Below, piece after piece: positions 12,901 to 26,689 of a DNA stretch of 64,000 nt. The notes below the pieces were generated by a model. It made no database searches, was not told the origin of the DNA, and worked only from the letters and a program-made list of their open reading frames with translations. Numbering within the stretch: position 1 is the stretch's first letter; each line of letters begins with the position of its first letter. This DNA comes from Thunnus maccoyii (Eukaryota > Chordata > Actinopteri > Scombriformes > Scombridae). Made by a program: the position numbers and the translations under genes. The DNA lies in contig NC_056546.1 in NCBI RefSeq assembly GCF_910596095.1, positions 14,389,425 to 14,453,424 of the forward strand. The letters are read 5' to 3'.

Positions 12901-13130
12901 TCTTTTTTTCTCTCTTGTGCTTATTTTGAGAAGAACATATAATATTTGTTATCTTCCTGCCTTAATCATTGTAATTTCTGTTGAGAGATATTTTCAGCTT
13001 TGATCTATCATGTTTGCAGTAGTTGTGTACACACAGTTTTCCTGTGCAATGAGAAATTTTAACGTGTGAGAGTTTACTTTCTGTTCTAAACCTCCAAATC
13101 CTGTGGTTACGTAAACTAACTGGTTTCCTT

Positions 13131-13285
13131 TTACTTTTTTTATTTGAGATTTTTGCCTTTATTGGATAGGACAGTATAGAGGCAGACAGGAATCAAGGGG
13201 GGATAGAGAGGGGTATGACATGCATGAAGCTGGGATGTTGCAGTTATGTGGTATGCATCATCTCCATCCAGCTACCAGGGCACTT
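13131..13285 (-). mobile_element. SINE-like repeat family C, copy 1
   Basis: Shares GACATGCA..GTTGCAGTTATGTGGTATGC with copies near 24810, 40800 and (inverted) 49423. Read on the minus strand it starts with a degenerate tRNA-like head and ends in a conserved CTCT/CTGTCTGCC..AATAAAGGCAAAAATC tail. Family membership is inferred from the shared layout; the tRNA boxes are eroded. Confidence 0.55.
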
Positions 13286-15597
13286 AAAAGGCTTGTTTAC
13301 TATTGGCTTGCTCTGATTATCTGACCATTCGTGTTTCTCAACCTGCCCAGCTTCATTGTAGTGATGATGCTGTGTTCCCTAATCTCACCAATTACTTTGC
13401 TGAGTACAAGGTTATTATAAATGATATGAATGGTGGCCAAAACTTTGAAAACAAAACCCATGTTGTAATAAACTAGAACCACCTTTTAATTTCATAAACA
13501 CTTTTCTTTTGCAGATATTGACTTTTGCCTTGTTGTCACCTTTTACCAATAAATTCTTTTCCTTCAACAGGGTGTGTTGAATTACTTGGACAGCATTGTC
13601 CTTTCTGTAGTGATCCCCATAGGCACCAATCACACACTCGCTTGCTCACACAGATGTTTTATTTTTCATCTCTTCAGTACAGTCTAGACATCACATGTAC
13701 AGTGTGAGCCAGAAGGCAGAGACAGGTAATTTGTGCTTCAAAGAAAAAAAATGTAAATCTAAATTAGTGATATAAATTAGATAACAATAATACAATTTAA
13801 TGGATTATTACTATGATTGATGTCTGTACATAAGGGATGTGAGGAGGGCCCCAGTATTTGTATCTGTATTTGTTTAGGCAGCAAAATTATTTGTATTTGT
13901 ATTCGAGTAAATGTGGAAAGAGGCTTAAAAATACTGTTTTTGTTTTTATTGCGCTTTATTTTATTATTTATTGCCTATTTTTACCACCTAACTTTGTGGA
14001 AAGGAGAAGGGGAACAACAGGTTATGGAGAATCCCTTGTAAGCACTTTGCATGCGTCAGTAGCTCAGCTTTATCTCTGGGGAACACCCCAAACTCTGGGA
14101 GTGATGTCTAAATTAGGAAATGTGCATCATGCAGCAGGTTGATGTGACTCCCCTCATTGAGACTTGCTGATAGATGTAACAGCAGAGCCGAGGAGACTAA
14201 GATAGCGATGTAACCGACCTGCATGCTGTTATTTGACATGTTTTTTTTTTCTTCCTGAAAACAAATAATTTTTAAAATATTGGTATGAAACAAATATTTG
14301 TAAAAAACCCACTATTCGTGCTTTGCTGAATAATGTATTTGTATTTGGGCACACCCCTACTGTATATGTGTGAATATGCATTACCAACATTCACTCACTG
14401 TCTGATCTGCATCTGTATAAATGTTATAATTAGTGCATCATGAGAAGATTAGGTGCTATGCCTTCAATTGCTGCCTTTCTTTCATTACTATGATCTGTCT
14501 TTGACACTGACTCATTATTTTGTGACTGTGTAAGCAACAGAAATGTACTCATTCTGTTTTTAGTTTTTATCATTGTTGACAAGAAGACCAACATTAATGA
14601 GTTTGACATTTCTATTTTCATGATCAAATAATTGTTTTAGAAGTTATTGGTACTGAATAAAAAACATCCATCATCGTGCATGTCTGCATGTGTTTCTACA
14701 TGTGCTCTATGTGTGTGTTTTATCATTTTGACACAGGAGGGCACTATATATCAACCTAAGACTGTTGCTTTGAGTCATACTGTAGCAAAGTGGTATCTTG
14801 CTTCCAATGTTTAATATGCAATTTACCATACTTGGAAGAGCATGATGAAAAATAGGTTAGACTAATCAAACAGCTTAATGCATTATATATATACATGCTG
14901 TGAGAAGGGTCTACACCCTGTGGTCCATCGCAAAGCTATAGCTGCAGAACATGATGTATGTATGCCTTCCTAAATGAAAAACAAGAACAAATATCATTCA
15001 TGCGTCTATGATGAAATTTGAAGGAAGCAAACGGCGACCATTCAAGAAAGCAACCATTCAGCCAGAACGCTTGTTAAGTTGTAACTATGATTAAAGCAAT
15101 CACATGATAACATCAATCAGTATGTATTACATACTATTATACTCTAAGTGGTAATTATAGAACACAGCACCAAGACACGGCACCCATTTCAACTATATTC
15201 TAAAAAAATGATCTGGAGGAGGCAACAATCATCCTTCATTGTACAATCAACAAATGCTATCAGCATGGATGAAGGAGACAGTGCGATAAACGTTCAACAG
15301 CTGATATACTTCATGCATAAATGACTACTGATTTCTGTAACAATTTGACAAAAGGTATTTTATTCAAAGAAGAATGCAGTGTGCTTAATTGTAATGGCCA
15401 ACTTGATATGGGCATTGATTAGGAACCTTTGCATTAAGTTGATTAAAACTATATGAAGATACAATACAGCTGAATCTGTGATATAGTAAAATAAAGACTG
15501 AGATGTACCCTATAAATAAAAGTGCATGTGTGTATAGGTTTTTACAAGCAGATTTAAAGGATTTTAAAAATGACCCTCTCTGCTAAGAGACAAAGTA
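13286..15597. other. Intergenic, no gene recognised
   Basis: AT-rich DNA with only short unconvincing open frames. Some blocks (e.g. 13810-14350, rich in GTATTTGTATT) look repeat-derived, but I cannot assign them. Confidence 0.4.
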
Positions 15598-15870
15598 GAG
15601 CTGCAACAATTAGTTGATAAATCAATTTGTTGATCGACAGGAAATTAATCGCCAACTATTTTGATAATTGATTAATCATTTTGAGTCCTTTTTTAAGACA
15701 AAATGCCAAAATTCTCTGGTTCCAGCTTCTCAGGTTTGAATATTTTCTTGTTTCGTTAGTCCTCTATGATAGAAAACCGAATATCTTTGGGTTGTGGACT
15801 GCTGGTCGGGACAAAACAAGACATTTTAGGTTGCATCTTGGGCTTTGGGAAACATTGACACACACAAGAC
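15598..15870 (+). repeat. Dispersed fish repeat family D, copy 1
   Basis: Begins GAGCTGCAACAATTAGTTGA and continues with alternating ATTAATC/GATTAAT segments. It contains ATGATAGAAAACCGAATATC and GGTCGGGACAAAACAAGAC, which correspond in reverse complement to parts of the copy at 63718-63900. This is a common pattern in fish genomes. No coding content. Confidence 0.55.
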
Positions 15871-17973
15871 ACTGCTTTCTCAAATTCTGTTCAAACTAAG
15901 GTGGACACATTTGAAAATGCATCTGTAGGCACTTACTTCATACACTATGGAGGGATATATACGCAAGTGCTTAACCTAGGTACTTTTCAAGGGGGAGCAG
16001 AGGAATGAAAATAACACAACACCTGCTTAGCTTACTCAGATCATACTGTATAGCCAGCATTCATTTAACAGTGACATTGAACATGGTACAGTGCTCTGTT
16101 CCTCTTTTAGTGCAACTGATTAACTAGATCTCAAAATACACCACAAAATCTCCCTTAGTTCAAATAATTTGAGATAGGTTCATTTGGTTTTTCCCCTTTT
16201 GCTGTCCTTTAAAGTCATCTACCCAGGTAGGGTGTTTTTTCCTTCAAATGGAGTGTGGTGAGAACTTATCTCTACGAAGTGATGAAGAGATGTGGAGTGA
16301 ATCAGTCCTCTTGACTGGTAGGACACCCCTCTGCACACCTGCTGTGCGTCCTCTGCTCTTCTGTCGTCCGTCCTCTGCCAGTTTGTTGTATGTCCATCAG
16401 CGTTTTATCCAATGAACAGTCTCTTTCTCACAAATCATCAAGTGCATAAAAAAAACAACAATCCGCAACCTCTCTATTTAATGAAAATATTACCAGATCT
16501 GGAACTAATCAACTCAAAAATCCAAAGTAAGCCATTTTGGGGTGGATTACAATCAGAAGAACCTTTAAACTAACTTTTCATCTTGCTTTTATACTTTCTA
16601 CTCTGCATGGTTCACTTCTTTTCTGCTCTAGCTTGCTACCATTCTGCTGTCTCCTTCCACTACTGCCCTCTGCTGGTCTAAAATAACAATTTCAGATGGG
16701 GAAAAGACTGGAAATAAGCTAACTCTGATTATAGGCTATTTTGAGTGGGTTACACATCTTTTTCTCTCTTTTGGCACTCCAACATTATGCCGGCATTGTC
16801 AGACCACTAAGGTCTAAATAGCGCTTTGTTTCAGAGAAGCACTGATTTGTCCTTAGCCTTTCTCAATGGCAGCATTTACTGTATAACTGTCAATAAAATC
16901 ACTGTATTATATTCATGCAGTTTTTTGACCAAAGGAGCAGAAAGATGTCTTTGTCGCTCTGCTGTGTGATTGGCACGCTACTATGGAAACACCAAATAAG
17001 TGATTGCTGAGTCAAAGGTGACAGACTGGAGTTTTACCCTGCTGAGACCAAGAAGCCAAGACCAAGCTGTTTCAAAACAATCTGTCTATTAAGCCACAAA
17101 TCTTACCAGTAGTTAGTGTTACTGCAAAATCATGTTGATTTCCAACTGCCCATTAAACACAACGCGTCTATGTGTGAAACGGAAAATGGTCCAAAAACCC
17201 TCATGAGATAGAACCCTGTTTGCAAATGTGAACAGCATTTTCAAGTTGATCTGCATTCACACAAAGATAGCGTCAGTGACATAACTCTTGACTCATCCTC
17301 ATGAGTTTGGCCAAACTGGTATTTTAAGAGCCCTTTTCAACCAGCACAGGACAAAGATTACCTCACCTTCGACTAGACGACTCCACATGAAGTGTTTTTT
17401 ATGAGTTAGTATGAGTTTTAGATTGGATCTGTACCCTGCTGTTAGATTGTAGTTCACCCTCTGCTCAGGTGGAGCACTTCAAAGCTCCTCAGACTAAAAC
17501 CTTATCTTCCATCAAGTGTTCAACAGACTCAGTCTGCAAAGATTGAACCTATCACCTATAAACAGCATTTAAAAGAATTGTGTGCTTTTCATATTCCAAC
17601 TTCAAAGGCTCTCATGTCTGACTCTCCAGCTAACACATTATGTGCCGGAGATGACATGTTTTTGTTCATTAAGGAGAGATATATTCAGGGAACTTCATGA
17701 TTCATTAAGTGACAGAAATGGTCTTATAAGAGAAAGAAATGTGATGTATAACATAATTTCTTAAAGATTTCACAGGCTAAGTCTTCCTATTACTGCACAC
17801 TACAATATGCTATATGAACACAATGTTATAATGAAACGCAACCTTGTCCTTGATTGAACAAAGAATCGAGAATAGATGCCGAGCTGCAGTTCAGTTAGAA
17901 CAAAAGGTCTTTTGTTGGATATACAGGTCTAACTCCTCAGCAGGGATGGAGGCCATGCTGAGGATGTATCACT
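15871..17973. other. Intergenic, no gene recognised
   Basis: No exon-like open frame with splice signals and no recognisable transposon; moderate AT content. Confidence 0.4.
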
Positions 17974-18165
17974 GAATGGTTTGATGAGTATAAAAATGGC
18001 ATTCATTATATGCTATGACCTTCCCAGTCAAAAGGATTTTGACTGGTTGAACATCTGTGGGACATTTTGTACTAATGTGTTAGACAGCGCTCTCTACCAC
18101 TATCATCAAAACCGCAAACGGGGGTGTATATTTTTGAAGAATGGTGTTCTTCCCTCCAGTGGAGA
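17974..18165 (+). pseudogene. Tc1/mariner-type transposase relic (C-terminal part)
   Basis: Read from 17974 this gives EWFDEYKNGIHYML, stop, PSQS, then LVEHLWDILY, stop, VRQRSLPLSSKP and EEWCSS. It matches the C-terminal layout of fish Tc1-like transposases (EWFDEYK..WPSQSPDLNPIEHLWE..VRQRSPPPSS..EEWCSIPP). At least three stops break it. Only this last part of the element is seen; terminal inverted repeats are not visible. Confidence 0.75.
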
Positions 18166-21100
18166 ATCAGCAACACAGCTCACTTTATATAAGGTTTATG
18201 GTCTATGCTGGAAAGCCAAGGCAATTATTTAAAGTAGCCTAAATCTGCATAGGGCTGCAGAGAAGGGTGTTAATTCTTTGGGTTCAGCATTATGTGGGAC
18301 CTTTTCAAGTTCAGATGTGATAACAGAGGAAAAAGGAGAAGGAGATGATCTGGTTCTCTCTTGAGAATCTGGAGCAGTTCTTAAAAAGAAACAAGGTCAG
18401 ATGGATGACAGGCCAATTTGCCCTCCTAAAGGTCTGGGTGTAGCCAGGCTTGGTCTATATTACAAACTCAATATGTCATAAAAAGGTAATAAAAAATGAG
18501 ACTGGCAATTGTTGAGTCTGTGCCTGTCTTCTCTCCACTGAAATGTATCAAATTATTTTTATTTTAATTTGTTATTCTATGAACTCTGATTCTTTATTTC
18601 CACCTTTTCACAATTTCAAGTTTACTTACACACACATGCATTTATTGTATGTTGGTTATAACAACATATAAATTGATATTAATATCCCATCCAAATCAAT
18701 AAATTCTTAGACAGTTTAAGTCACAAGGCATGCCAATCTAGTGGGATTCAAGCAATAATTTTCTAAAAGCATAATCTACTTTTGTGTAGCAATAACTGGC
18801 TGCGACAGAAATGACAGAATAATTACTCAGACAAGAATTGATTATTTAAAAGTCAAACCCATTAACTGTAATACAGGAGCATGACAGCTTCATCAAAGCA
18901 TCATAACAATTACTATATGCATAAGCCAGGAAGTCTTGTGGATGGCACTGTGAGATTATGAGGTGCCAGGGCCATATGCATCCATCCTTTCATAACCAGA
19001 ATCAGAGCTATGTCCATTGGGCACTGGACTTCACTGAGGTTGTACCTTGTTGCCAATTCTGTGAGTGTCTGATTTGGTGATCTCACGGTTGCATTTACAC
19101 TGCTTTTACTCCCAGTCTACTTCTGGTGGATTCATCAGACAGTTCAATTAATATCTTGGGGTTGTTTACAGCCAAGTGTGAAGGGGTTAGGATCAAAGTC
19201 CTATGTTGTTTGGGTCAACTTGCCTGTTGCTACCATGATAGCAAAGCGGCAAAGATGAATGGACAGATGTTATGAATTTTTTTTTTCAAAATTGAAGCAG
19301 TATAGAATACCTGCATTGTGACAATTAGGACATACCAAATATGGTAACTAAGAGACTTTGGAAATTGTTTTAACAACAATGTCAAAAAGTAAAAGGTATG
19401 TTCAACACAAACATCAACAGTGTTTTATATGCATCATCAAGTTTAGGCTTTCCTGACATTTAGATCTAAAGCACCACTTGTAATGAAAGACCACAAAAGC
19501 ATGGCCATACTTGGACTAAAACTATAATAATAATAACAATAATCAGATTACTAAAATGCAACTAAGACAAAAGGAACACTGTGCTGCCTGTTGACGGTGT
19601 ATTCAAGTTTGACTGAAAATTGACCTCCTCAATTCTACACTTACATTTATTTTATTGAAAAGAAATCTGTTCCCTAAGCACATTTATATGGTAACTTCAG
19701 TCCTAACCCATTCTGACCAAAATCGTTTCATTCTCAAAACATCTGCAGTCCTCCCACAGATCTCTCTGGGAGCACTGTAGGTAATAATAGCTTTTTTGAA
19801 ACAAAAACACCTGTTACCAGTTCATGAAACAACTTGTGGTCTGAAAAGCCCTTTCCATCATTTTACCCCTTATGGTTAAGTTTAGACAACAAAAATACTT
19901 GGTTAAGATTAGGGAAAGATTACCTTGAATATCACAATTCTTCCACCGTCCTCAGCTGGAGAGGATGGTCATTATTGCTTGACCACAAGAAGTCATTTGT
20001 CAGGGAAATGGATACAGATTGTTTTAAGGGTTTGAACAAAAAACCAAAGCCATTTTTCTGAGTAGTGCAGTCTCCCAAAGTAATGCACTTAAGCTGTCGT
20101 GTTTCATTGTACAAGAAACAAGAAGGTGGACAAGAGGTCTGCAGATCCTTGAAATAATTCACACAGCTTGTCATTTCAAAGGTCATACTGGGCAATATTT
20201 CAGTCTGGAGTATTTACTCTCCACACAGGAGATTCTGACAGAATGAAATCAACAGCATTTGTCTTTAATCACTTTACAATGGTTTCAGATTAATGTAGAT
20301 GTTATAATGATATTTTTCAGGCATCTAAAGAAGTACATTTCATGGTAAGTTTATAATTCATACAGTAGTTACAGTACAATAAAGTACAAGTCAAAGAGAC
20401 AGCCATAGGTCAAGGAATACTTTGTCATGATTTCACAAATCAGCTAGCTCACTGCCTCACATTTCAAATATTTTTGTGACAAGGAAGTGTTGGTATTTGA
20501 ACCATTGAACCAGATTAAGAGTGACTAAACCCTAAATATGAACCTTATATGAATATATTTATTGTGATAAATCTATTGTGATGGAAAACTGCCTTAAATT
20601 CTTCTGAAACTTACACAAAATACATCAACACTTGCAGGTTGTTGTAAGAATAAGTATATTTTACAATATGTAGATTATAGAAGGCATCCAAGCTTTTAGC
20701 ATCTCTCAGATGGAACACACAGGGTATGGTCTTTATAAGAAACTAGACAAAAGAAGCTCTTATCCATTGGTCAAGCATCACATCATCCAATGATGTGGAT
20801 TATTTTAAACATATTGCTATGACAACACATCACAAGATTCTGGGTTCTCTTCAAATCAACAAAGGCCATAGTGTTAACATTGTATGTATTTTCCTTTTGT
20901 CTCTTGTATCCCCATGAGGAGAAGGAGAAGCAATTTCCAAAGCCAGCAAACCAGAACATTTAATTTTCTATTACTCTGAGGGCTTCTCCATGGTGCTTTA
21001 GAGGCTCATTGGATTTGTACTGCACCTGTCCAGGTCACAATGAATGACTAGTGCAATACAGCTTAAAGAAACAAGGTTTGCCCAGGCACAGAGATTGAAT

Positions 21101-22100
21101 ACTAACACAATTCAAAACAGTACTACTACTAATTGTTATATAATAGTTCATATGTCGTGAACAGTTTTTTTTGTTTAATAAATGACTCATATGTTACAAT
21201 TTTATCTATGTAGCGAACTATATTAGAGAACAGTGTAGGTCAAAGTAAAGTTTTAAGGTCTATATATAGGGCATTTAGAATATCAATGACAAATGTGGTA
21301 GATTGAAGTTCATGCACATGCCAATTCAATAAATTAGACTTAACACAAACGGCAAAAGTACTCTTGTTTTCTGGTGTAATATTAATACCAACAACTCTGT
21401 CTTCTCTCTCTATGCCCGAAATATTCCATCATGCATATTGGTACAGTACAGTGCCATCATGTCTGACAATGAGCCCTCTGACCTATGCAGACAGTAATCA
21501 AATTATGTTATTAACATAGGTCTTAGGCCTGCTGGTATTTGAGCTGGTGAGATTGCTATTGATGGAGCTTATTGGCAGGGGGCTGATAGGTGAGGAGAAC
21601 TTGTACACATGTTAAGATTTGTTTACCTGTCCTCCTCCTCTTGCTCTCTGCTGTTCCAGAGTTGCAAAAATCCTGACTTTGACAGGCTGTTACAGAGGTG
21701 GTTTCTCTTGGAGGCCAAAGGAAGCCTGGCCTCCCCATAAATATATTCTAATAAAGAAAACAAAATTTATTATTCCACGTATGTCTTTTACTGATTTTTG
21801 TCAATCCCTTGTTATCAAAACATCATATTTTTCTTCATTAGCTGATGTAGCAAGCGAAACAGCTCCCCTCCGCTGCATGCATTACAACGTGTAGTTGATA
21901 TGATCTGCCTAGTGGTCAGTGAAATGCATCGCTCAAAGGAGGCCAGCTTTGCCTGACTTCCCTTATAGAAAAAAAGTAAATGTTTTAGCCAATCAGATTG
22001 AGACCAGGCTTGACTCAGCTCAACACTGAATGGTCAATTCATCGTCAAAAAAACCCCAACAAAAAACAAGGAAGGCCAGGTTGAACCTGACTTCTCACAA
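18166..22100. other. Intergenic, mostly featureless
   Basis: AT-rich DNA without supported exons. At 19868-19925 (minus) lies a short copy of a CTTTCCCTAATCTTAACCAA-type repeat also found at 23425-23490 and 41190-41230. The rest is unassigned. Confidence 0.4.
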
Positions 22101-22127
22101 ATCAAATCAAAGTCGTCAGGAATATTC

Positions 22128-22156
22128 TTTTATGATGACAGCTTGTCATCATAAAA
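22128..22156. repeat. Perfect 13-bp hairpin
   Basis: TTTTATGATGACA (22128-22140) and its exact complement (22144-22156) with a 3-base loop. No terminator or RNA-gene context; probably a transposon remnant or chance. Confidence 0.8.
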
Positions 22157-22755
22157 AATGACTGCCTGCACTCACTCACTGAGAGTGGAAGGCATTCACT
22201 TTCATCATATGCAGTCCATAGTCTGTGTACTAGTGCCACATATTGGGCTATTAGCAGTCTAAGCATTACAGCAACATGCCGCAGTAGCACTGTGTTATTA
22301 TTCAATTAATTGTGATATTTATATGCAATTGGGTGTGTCTGAAAACCTTCAGCTATGTGTTTATTTTTTGAGATGATGAGAAGAAACTCAGAGGCATCAT
22401 CATGTTTTAGCCTGTATAGATAGTGTGTGACTGAGCGTGCATCTTTTAGAGCGAACAGCATTGTTGTTTCTTGCCGATTGTAGTTATATTGTTGGAGATG
22501 TCCCCTCATAGGGGTATGCACATAATTCCTCTGTTATGTACTAATAACCAGTGCTTATGGCTGTGAGAAGTTTGTATGTGTTATTGTACAGTATTTGGAG
22601 AGAGAAAACAAATCGTACCTTGTATTGTTTTGTAGTCAACAAAAGCTTGTAAATGCTATTGTTCCTGATGAATGGGATATACGCATGAATGAGATGCATT
22701 ATCACAGTAAAGACACTCGTTCGTTCTGGTTTGTGAAAGCAAGTAACTATGTCGT

Positions 22756-22796
22756 ATGGAGATTTAATCTCCATATGATCGCCATCATATGGCGAT
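22756..22796. repeat. Two adjacent short hairpins
   Basis: ATGGAGATT/AATCTCCAT (22756-22774, 1-base loop) is followed by ATCGCCAT/ATGGCGAT (22778-22796, 3-base loop). Function unknown. Confidence 0.7.
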
Positions 22797-22799
22797 AAG

Positions 22800-24804
22800 A
22801 TCCCCATATCAAGCTGACTGACTTCCTTGGTAATATTTGCCATGTACCACCACTGAGTTGTCACCAACGCTCCGGCCTCATCATGGGAGGGTTAGGCTGC
22901 ACTAACAACTGATGACACAGTGGAATTGATGGTTTCCTGTTTGATTTTATTCCTGGTTGGGATGGAGTCAAAAGGGATGTATTGCTGCATAGGATGTGTG
23001 TGCTGCCTTAAAGATTAGACAGCCTGTCCTCTCAAGAAAAACAACAGTATAGATTGTAAATTCACTAGCCAAAAATGACCTGTAGTTATGTTTGAGTGAC
23101 AGATGCCATCTAGAGGCCGTAGTAATTATGACCTGGAGAAGTGATGCAGATGACGTCTATATTAGGTGACAAATTTCCACATTCGGAGGTGGTGGGTTGG
23201 GTGAATGATAGATGGCAAAAAGTGGACTTGCCAGCAGGAGACTGCTGTTCACTTCCTGTTTCCAACCACGAGTCAGGACAGTTTTTTAAACTGTAACTAC
23301 AATTGTCATGGTGTTTACTATTGCCATGACAACATAGGTTGCCTAACTTTAAAGAAGAAGTAGGCTAGTAGTAGTAACTTAAACGCACATCACATTTCAA
23401 GTGATCCTTTTAACCCAAACCATGATCTTTCCCTAACTCTAACCAAGTGTTTTTTGTGCTTAAACCTAACCAGACCTTAACCACAGTGTCACACCATAAA
23501 ACAATTTTTTCACAGTGATTTGTAACGGTTTTAGAAAGCTGCCGATAGAGAGAGCATATTAGCAAATGTTCCTATGGGTCGTCATGGAGTGCATGATACA
23601 GTCGACCTATTTGGTTGTTTAATTATGAGGATGTGCTGAGATTCGAATGACACACATATACCATACTCAATTATGTCCTGCAACATTATCATGCTGAAGT
23701 CTTCCATGCGAAAAAAGCAGATTACACTGTCACAGTGCAAGCAAAAAACCACACAACATGCACACTGGTATTTAGATAGAGCCATGCCATTAGGTATCAT
23801 ATGCTAATTACTACATAAACATGTCCTTGTACATAGACAGTACATGCTGATAACGAAGGGAAATTAAAAATAGCCACTGCTTTACACCACCTAATCAACA
23901 TTCAGCAAATGGCCATTAACTGAAAAGTTTCCACAACCATGCTGAGATCTTACTGTTGCGGTGCCCTTATAGCTCGGCTTTGTGACTCGTATATAATTGA
24001 TCATTGAGAGGAAAAATGGAGCCAATTAGAAAACAGACAAGACTATATCTGCAAATACTGAGCCTCATTAATTTGGTTATAAAGCATGTATGTAAATATA
24101 ATATTTAAAGAGAAGATACGATATTTGATACAGATATTGAGGTTGCAACTAATTTTATGAAGGCATAATAGTAAGATTGTTTTTTTTAAAAACACAGCAT
24201 CCTCTCAGTTCACATGTTGCTGAAACAGCTGCAACACTGTAACAATTGACAATGGGAACAAATGGACAGTTCTTCATTTAGGCTGTTAAAGGAACAGTAT
24301 TGATCAAATTGTTCTCCAGTGAGCACAAAGTGAGCTTGAAATCAGAATCATTATTCATGACTGGCCAACGATTTGCTGTCACCTAATGTCCCTTGCCTGC
24401 AAAGCTGTGGGCCATGTGAGTGTGGGGAAGCGAACAAACATTAAACTGCTATCTAAGAGAGGTGGCCTAATAGCCGAGGTTTGATGTATAAAAGTCATTT
24501 GTACACTGACCATACTAGCTACTGGCAAAACCTACCCACCTGTTGATCTGAGATGGTGTCTCTGTTTCTTCATGAAATGGAAGAGTGTAGCAAGTGGAGA
24601 AAAATCTACATTCACTGAGTGTTTTCTGTCAACTCTTTTTAAGGCAATAATGCAGGATGTGTATGTAGAGGTTTATTTACCTTGATTTAATCAAAAAAGT
24701 ATAGACAAGGGTTGATTATTGTCAATGTGACACACTTTGCAATATTGCACATACATTAAAAAGGAACTAATTTTAGTTTTTGGTGTGTTGCACGTAATCA
24801 ACAT
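22800..24804. other. Intergenic with a CTTTCCCTAA-type repeat
   Basis: At 23405-23490 a block with CTTTCCCTAACTCTAACCAA and TTAAACCTAACCAGACCTTA recurs (shorter) at 41190-41230 and inverted at 19868-19925. The flanking sequence 23100-23400 may belong to the same unit. No gene seen. Confidence 0.4.
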
Positions 24805-24965
24805 TTCAAGATTTATTTTGCTTTTATTTGATAGCTGTAAGTGCAGAGAAACAAGAAACAGGGGTGGAAAGAGGGGTCTGACATGCAACAATGGTCCATC
24901 GACATTGCAGTTATGTGATATGCGTCTTAACCAGGAGGCTACCGACGCACCCCACAGGCTGTAGA
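24805..24965 (-). mobile_element. SINE-like repeat family C, copy 2
   Basis: Contains GACATGCAACAATGGTCCAT, GTTATGTGATATGCGTCTTA and ACCAGGAGGCTACCGACGCA. On the minus strand this reads as a degenerate tRNA-like head (TAGC..GGTTAAGACGC). It is the best preserved of the four copies in the window. Confidence 0.6.
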
Positions 24966-25324
24966 TTTATGGGGAGTTAAATGTTGTAACTGTTTCTTCG
25001 CCGGGGGCAGTGACTTCTTGTTGTTACCATGAGGTTGCCATACTCCTGGACAAAAAGAAATATGATGATGTACAGTAATGCATATACACTTACAATTATT
25101 TTTAATCTTCACATTTTTTATATTTCATTGTTTTATCTCTTTGCAATTTTTCCCTTTTTCTGCCAGTTTGGGAGGCCCAAATTCCACTGTAGTCCTTGTC
25201 ACCACAAATATGCCCTACCTCCATGATACACAGTGTTGCTGTCCGTTTCTTTCACTGAGATTTATTCATGTCAGTTGGACTTTAGGAGTTATGAGAGGAT
25301 AACGGCGTGACAATCAAGTAGTGT

Positions 25325-25720
25325 ATTAAAGGATTTGGCTTGGATTTGGCCTCTATGAATTTCTCATAGAGTCAAGAGGTTGTGATATGTAACACAATAA
25401 GCTAGTGAAACTCTGTAAACGGAACTGCATTCCCGCGCATTGATGTCTGCCTTACAAGGAACTACTCTCCAGAGACTAAAAACGTAATCACTGTTATTTT
25501 TCTTAGGAGCTGTTTATAAATAAACTAATGTGCCCAAAACTCTTCATGGTGAATGAACATGTCTCCCAGTGCAATGGCGCAGCTCACTGACATGTTTTTA
25601 ATAGTTTTTGGACAACATTGGAGTTGTATGGCACTGAGGAATATGATATATCAGGCTTTAGATACACACAAAATACTTGTAAGTAGGATCAGTTCATTGC
25701 TTGTTTGGCTTGGCACTTGA
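25325..25720. repeat. Foldback repeat family B, copy 2
   Basis: Includes CTCACTGACATGTTTTTAAT followed by AGTTTTTGGACAACA and, further right, the inverse complement of the 48330-48410 segment (GATATATC..AATACTTGTAAGTAGGAT). Ends are approximate; no coding content. Confidence 0.5.
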
Positions 25721-26292
25721 GATTTGTTGACAATGAGGAAAATATAGAAAATTTCCAGCCTCATCCTCTAAGCAACACTGTGGAGAATCTGTGCTCGGAA
25801 CATACTGAACATACTGAACAGATCAAGGGCTGAAATGTGGATAATGCTGCTGGAGTGGTTTAAGGCCATGTGGACACTATAACAGGGTTTGTTTGCCATG
25901 AGTGTGGCTCATCATTGGTATGAATCAAAGCTGATGACCCCAGTGAATGAGCAAGCTACAAGCTTTTAGAGCCACCTTTCAAGCCTACAGGCAGTGTGTA
26001 TTTGATACTCAAAATATAGATTTTTAAGCAGGTTATTTCTTTAAAACAGTATAATATGCCTGGTCCTATCACATATAGTAATGGTATCACTGGGCTCTGA
26101 ATATGTTGAATCTCATTGACATGCTTAAGTGCAATTTTTGTAAAAAATTGTATTCCCATTTAAGGAAAATAAGGATATCTTTGTTAGGAATGAATAAACA
26201 ATCATTTTCAGTACAACCCTGGCACCTTTAGTAAGGATTAAAAGGAATAAATATTTAATGTCTTGTTAAGTGTGTCAAGTGTGGCTTTCTAG

Positions 26293-26530
26293 AGTCATCC
26301 TGCTGGATCCGCTTCTGATGAGTCAAGCTGGTCAACCATTTAAGGAGAACTTGTCTACACCAAACAGCATGGTTTCTATATTAGGAATGGGTTAACATGA
26401 AGTCTAATGAAGTTCAAGCCAAGCACATTTGGGAAGAGGGAGAGGAAAAGTTAGAAAGAACTTCTTGTTTAGCGCCAGCTTCTCGGATAGAGTCACCCTG
26501 CTGGATCTGCTCCTAATGGCAGGTCAAACT
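26293..26530 (+). repeat. Pair of related ~40-bp segments
   Basis: AGAGTCATCCTGCTGGATCC at 26291-26310 and AGAGTCACCCTGCTGGATCT at 26489-26508 continue similarly for another 25 bases, about 200 bp apart. Probably a local duplication or two copies of a short repeat. Confidence 0.45.
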
Positions 26531-26621
26531 GAGGGGTCAGGTGGGCAGACAGGTCAAGAGACAGACACATCACTGCTCCAACAAATGAATATCTCTCTCT
26601 CTAACCCCCCCCTCTCTCGCT

Positions 26622-26622
<1 letters not shown>

Positions 26623-26676
<54 letters not shown>

Positions 26677-26680
26677 ACAC
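26623..26680. repeat. (CA)n microsatellite
   Basis: Roughly 28 CA units preceded by a CT/C-rich stretch. Confidence 0.95.
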
Positions 26681-26689
26681 ATGCATGTC

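Noticed and set aside
23405..23490. Interstitial telomere sequence
   Set aside because: CCTAACC words are irregular and embedded in a longer repeat also present elsewhere.
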